This document shows, in pieces, positions 5,236 to 6,508 of a stretch of DNA of 6,508 nucleotides (positions within the stretch are counted from its first letter, which is position 1; every line of letters begins with the position of its first letter). A program made the position numbers and the translations under genes. The notes beneath the pieces are model-generated. The model saw only the letters and a list, made by a program, of their open reading frames with translations. It made no database searches and had not been told where the DNA came from. The DNA comes from Candidatus Saccharimonadota bacterium. GTDB lineage: Bacteria; Patescibacteriota; Saccharimonadia; Saccharimonadales; UBA7683. Location of the stretch: the NCBI GenBank assembly GCA_018061375.1, contig JAGOUG010000046.1, positions 1 to 6,508 of the forward strand. Reading direction: 5' to 3'.

Positions 5236-5814
5236 TTATTCTGGTGCGGTTCGGTTAATACCTTTTACGACTTCGATTTGGCATGATCCCCAGAGACCGC
5301 GCTTTTCGTCTATAGCAATTTTTTCGGCGTCAACAAATTGGGCCATTTTTGTGTGCGGGAATCCAGTAATGGCAAAGCCGTAACCCTCTGCCACAAGTTT
5401 TTGGTTAAGGAGCGTGCCGTCGGGTAAATAGACAAATCTAAGCAACCGATTATACCTATCTCTGTTACCGCTTTCCGGATCGGCTTCAAGCCGAACATTT
5501 TGTGTACCGATTGTCTTCTTGGTAAACGCAGAAGCAGTTTTTCCGTAGCACTGCACGGGCTTTCTGGGGTCATGAGTTTCTGGCGTATCTACTCCTATAA
5601 AGCGGATAGTTTCTGTCCTACCTTCCATATTTACAGCAATCGTGTCGCCATCATCAAACTTCACGACTCTATACATTCCAGGTGCTACAGTACCACCAGT
5701 ATTTGGCGCTCCACTTTGTCCAAGCCACCCCTGCTTTTGAGCGAACACAAGTACAAGACCAACTAAAATTGAGCTTAAGACTCGGATTAATTTCTTTTTT
5801 GCACGGGCATCCAT
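5236..5814 (-). CDS. Exported staphylococcal nuclease (SNase)-like protein
   Basis: The 192-residue protein has a basic start and one hydrophobic segment (about 9-25, IRVLSSILVGLVLVFA), then a G/P/T-rich linker and an SNase domain from about residue 47. The hydrophobic segment is a signal peptide or membrane anchor. All key positions of Ca-dependent SNase are present: the GDT motif (DDGDTIAV, Asp57), Arg71, Asp76 and Glu79 in IRFIGVDTPE (70-79), and Arg123 in DRYNR (119-123). These equal Asp21, Arg35, Asp40, Glu43 and Arg87 of the S. aureus enzyme, so an active DNA/RNA endonuclease is expected outside the membrane. Cys89 and Cys178 could form a disulfide. It may supply nucleotides by degrading external nucleic acid, which is inference. 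ATG is set by TATACT exactly 8 nt upstream; no Shine-Dalgarno is present. It is convergent with the glycosyltransferase gene. Confidence 0.93.
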   Translation of the reverse strand: MDARAKKKLIRVLSSILVGLVLVFAQKQGWLGQSGAPNTGGTVAPGMYRVVKFDDGDTIAVNMEGRTETIRFIGVDTPETHDPRKPVQCYGKTASAFTKKTIGTQNVRLEADPESGNRDRYNRLLRFVYLPDGTLLNQKLVAEGYGFAITGFPHTKMAQFVDAEKIAIDEKRGLWGSCQIEVVKGINRTAPE

Positions 5815-5828
5815 TAATTCTTAGTATA
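5815..5828 (-). promoter_or_regulatory. Leaderless-type -10 box of the nuclease gene
   Basis: On the minus strand TATACT (5828-5823) is followed by exactly 8 nt and then ATG at 5814. No good -35 or ribosome binding site is seen. The spacing is identical to smpB and the YdcF-like gene. Confidence 0.6.
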
Positions 5829-5865
5829 GGGGTGTATTTACTATATCGCTAATGATAATTAATCG

Positions 5866-5895
5866 TTTACAAATTGATCGCCTGTCGTCTATACT
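5866..5895 (+). promoter_or_regulatory. Promoter of the ParB-like gene
   Basis: TTTACA (5866-5871), an 18-nt spacer and TATACT (5890-5895) form a good sigma-70-type promoter starting near 5902. The resulting message has about 33 nt before the TTG at 5935, enough to include its Shine-Dalgarno. The alternative GTG at 5908 would be almost leaderless. Confidence 0.6.
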
Positions 5896-5921
5896 GACTA
5901 TATTAGGGTGGAAACAAAAAA

Positions 5922-5927
5922 AAGGAG
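5922..5927 (+). promoter_or_regulatory. Shine-Dalgarno of the ParB-like gene
   Basis: AAGGAG lies 7 nt before TTG at 5935, an ideal spacing. It is the reason for choosing TTG over the in-frame GTG at 5908, which would add nine residues (METKKRRRV). Confidence 0.6.
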
Positions 5928-5934
5928 ACGTGTT

Positions 5935-6508
5935 TTGACGCGGAGGGTAGAAATTGCGCCAGAAGACTGGGACTGTGTCCGTACGCCTTCTGATATAACA
6001 CCGGAAGGTCGCATTGAAGTCGGTCCAACAGAGGGGCTTGTTGCGCCTCTTGAGTTGATTAATATGGTCTCTCAAGTACGCCAGAATTATAATGACCATG
6101 ATTTAGTAGAGCTCAGGGATGCACTTATTGAGGAGGATGATAAAGGCGACAAGAAGATTGGGCTAATTCAACCGATCACTGTCGGGTATTTTCATCGAAA
6201 TGACCTCGAGGGTTATCTAGAAAAACTCAATAGCACCTGGGGTACTGATCATGAAGTAAGTGAACTTACGCCTGTACCGGGGAGCCATGGGAGGTATTAT
6301 TTTTTGGTGATCGCTGGACACAGACGCACCATCGCTATCAAAATGGCAGCCGAAAAAATTGGACAGGACCCGAGTAGTGTTGACGTTATCTTCCATGTTA
6401 AACAAGGCTCTGAATTTACCTTTCGTGAGGGGATTAGGACGCAATATCGTGAAAACTTTCATAAACGGCCCGAATCCTGGGAGGATGCCGTCGCAATCAA
6501 TGCAATTT
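5935..6508 (+). CDS. ParB/Spo0J/RepB-type N-terminal domain protein, 3' end cut by the window
   Basis: An open frame of 191 codons runs off the right edge. The region 40-190 fits the ParB N-terminal (ParB/Srx) domain. It has a box I-like strand IGLIQPITVGYF (75-86), then box II FLVIAGHRRTIAIKMAAEKI (123-142), and then box III as YRENFHKRPESWEDAVAI (171-188), compared with the usual 'EN-hR--L-p-EeA'. Canonical chromosome-segregation ParB has GERR in box II and uses it for CTP binding; here it is GHRR. There are also long insertions between boxes I and II (about 87-120). This fits better with phage, plasmid or element-borne ParB-like proteins than with the parS-binding chromosomal ParB. The DNA-binding domain, if any, is beyond the edge. 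The start is uncertain: TTG 5935 has a good Shine-Dalgarno, and GTG 5908 (in frame, basic extension) is the alternative. It is divergent from the nuclease gene. Confidence 0.8.
   Translation, partial: MTRRVEIAPEDWDCVRTPSDITPEGRIEVGPTEGLVAPLELINMVSQVRQNYNDHDLVELRDALIEEDDKGDKKIGLIQPITVGYFHRNDLEGYLEKLNSTWGTDHEVSELTPVPGSHGRYYFLVIAGHRRTIAIKMAAEKIGQDPSSVDVIFHVKQGSEFTFREGIRTQYRENFHKRPESWEDAVAINAI

Noticed and set aside
5220..5240. Possible terminator between the glycosyltransferase and nuclease genes
   Set aside because: The only stem is 4 bp (ACCC/GGGT around AAAC), with no clean T-run. This is too weak to call.
5821..6099. Minus-strand open frame of 92 codons opposite the ParB-like gene
   Set aside because: It is the antisense shadow of a recognisable ParB domain, and its composition (R, C and H rich) is typical of shadows.

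Overview
The window looks like a chromosomal stretch of an ultra-compact bacterium. My best guess is Candidatus Saccharibacteria (TM7) or a related Patescibacteria/CPR lineage. The reasons are moderate-to-low GC, very short or overlapping gene junctions, short lysine-rich core proteins, normal use of TGA as a stop (smpB ends in TGA, which argues against the recoded Gracilibacteria/Absconditabacteria), and start codons sitting directly behind -10 boxes with no ribosome binding site. The lineage call is inference; no rRNA gene is present to settle it.

Layout. (1) Positions 1-298 hold the 5' part of a GC-richer minus-strand gene for a small two-helix membrane protein. It runs into a perfect 32-bp inverted repeat at the window edge that looks like a fold-back artefact. 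(2) Positions 299-522 are a divergent control region with a long imperfect dyad on the left and strong promoter elements on the right. (3) Positions 523-1976, plus strand, hold a YdcF/DUF218-like protein and then UMP kinase (pyrH). (4) Positions 1969-4296, minus strand, hold in order of transcription a membrane-anchored clan-A-type glycoside hydrolase, smpB, and an alpha/beta-hydrolase that overlaps smpB by 4 bp. The hydrolase and pyrH stop codons overlap tail to tail. (5) Positions 4385-5233, plus strand, encode a family 2 glycosyltransferase, divergent from the glycoside hydrolase. (6) Positions 5236-5814, minus strand, encode an exported staphylococcal-nuclease-like enzyme. (7) From 5935 (or 5908) to the right edge, plus strand, runs the N-terminal half of a ParB-like protein that the window cuts off.

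Together the genes suggest normal core functions (pyrimidine nucleotide phosphorylation, trans-translation) mixed with envelope functions (glycosyltransferase, anchored glycosidase) and exported nucleic acid degradation. The last would fit a scavenging, host-associated cell that feeds UMP kinase with salvaged nucleotides. That link is inference.

The strongest unexplained pattern is the start region. Four separate genes (the YdcF-like gene, pyrH, smpB and the nuclease) carry TATACT or TACACT exactly 8 nt before ATG, so transcription should begin at or within a base or two of the start codon (leaderless mRNA). A fifth gene, the glycosyltransferase, has TATACT 12 nt before ATG. By contrast, the two incomplete genes at the window edges have classical Shine-Dalgarno sequences. 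I see no tRNA, rRNA, CRISPR array, insertion sequence or convincing intrinsic terminator, and no evidence for a wholly new multi-gene system.
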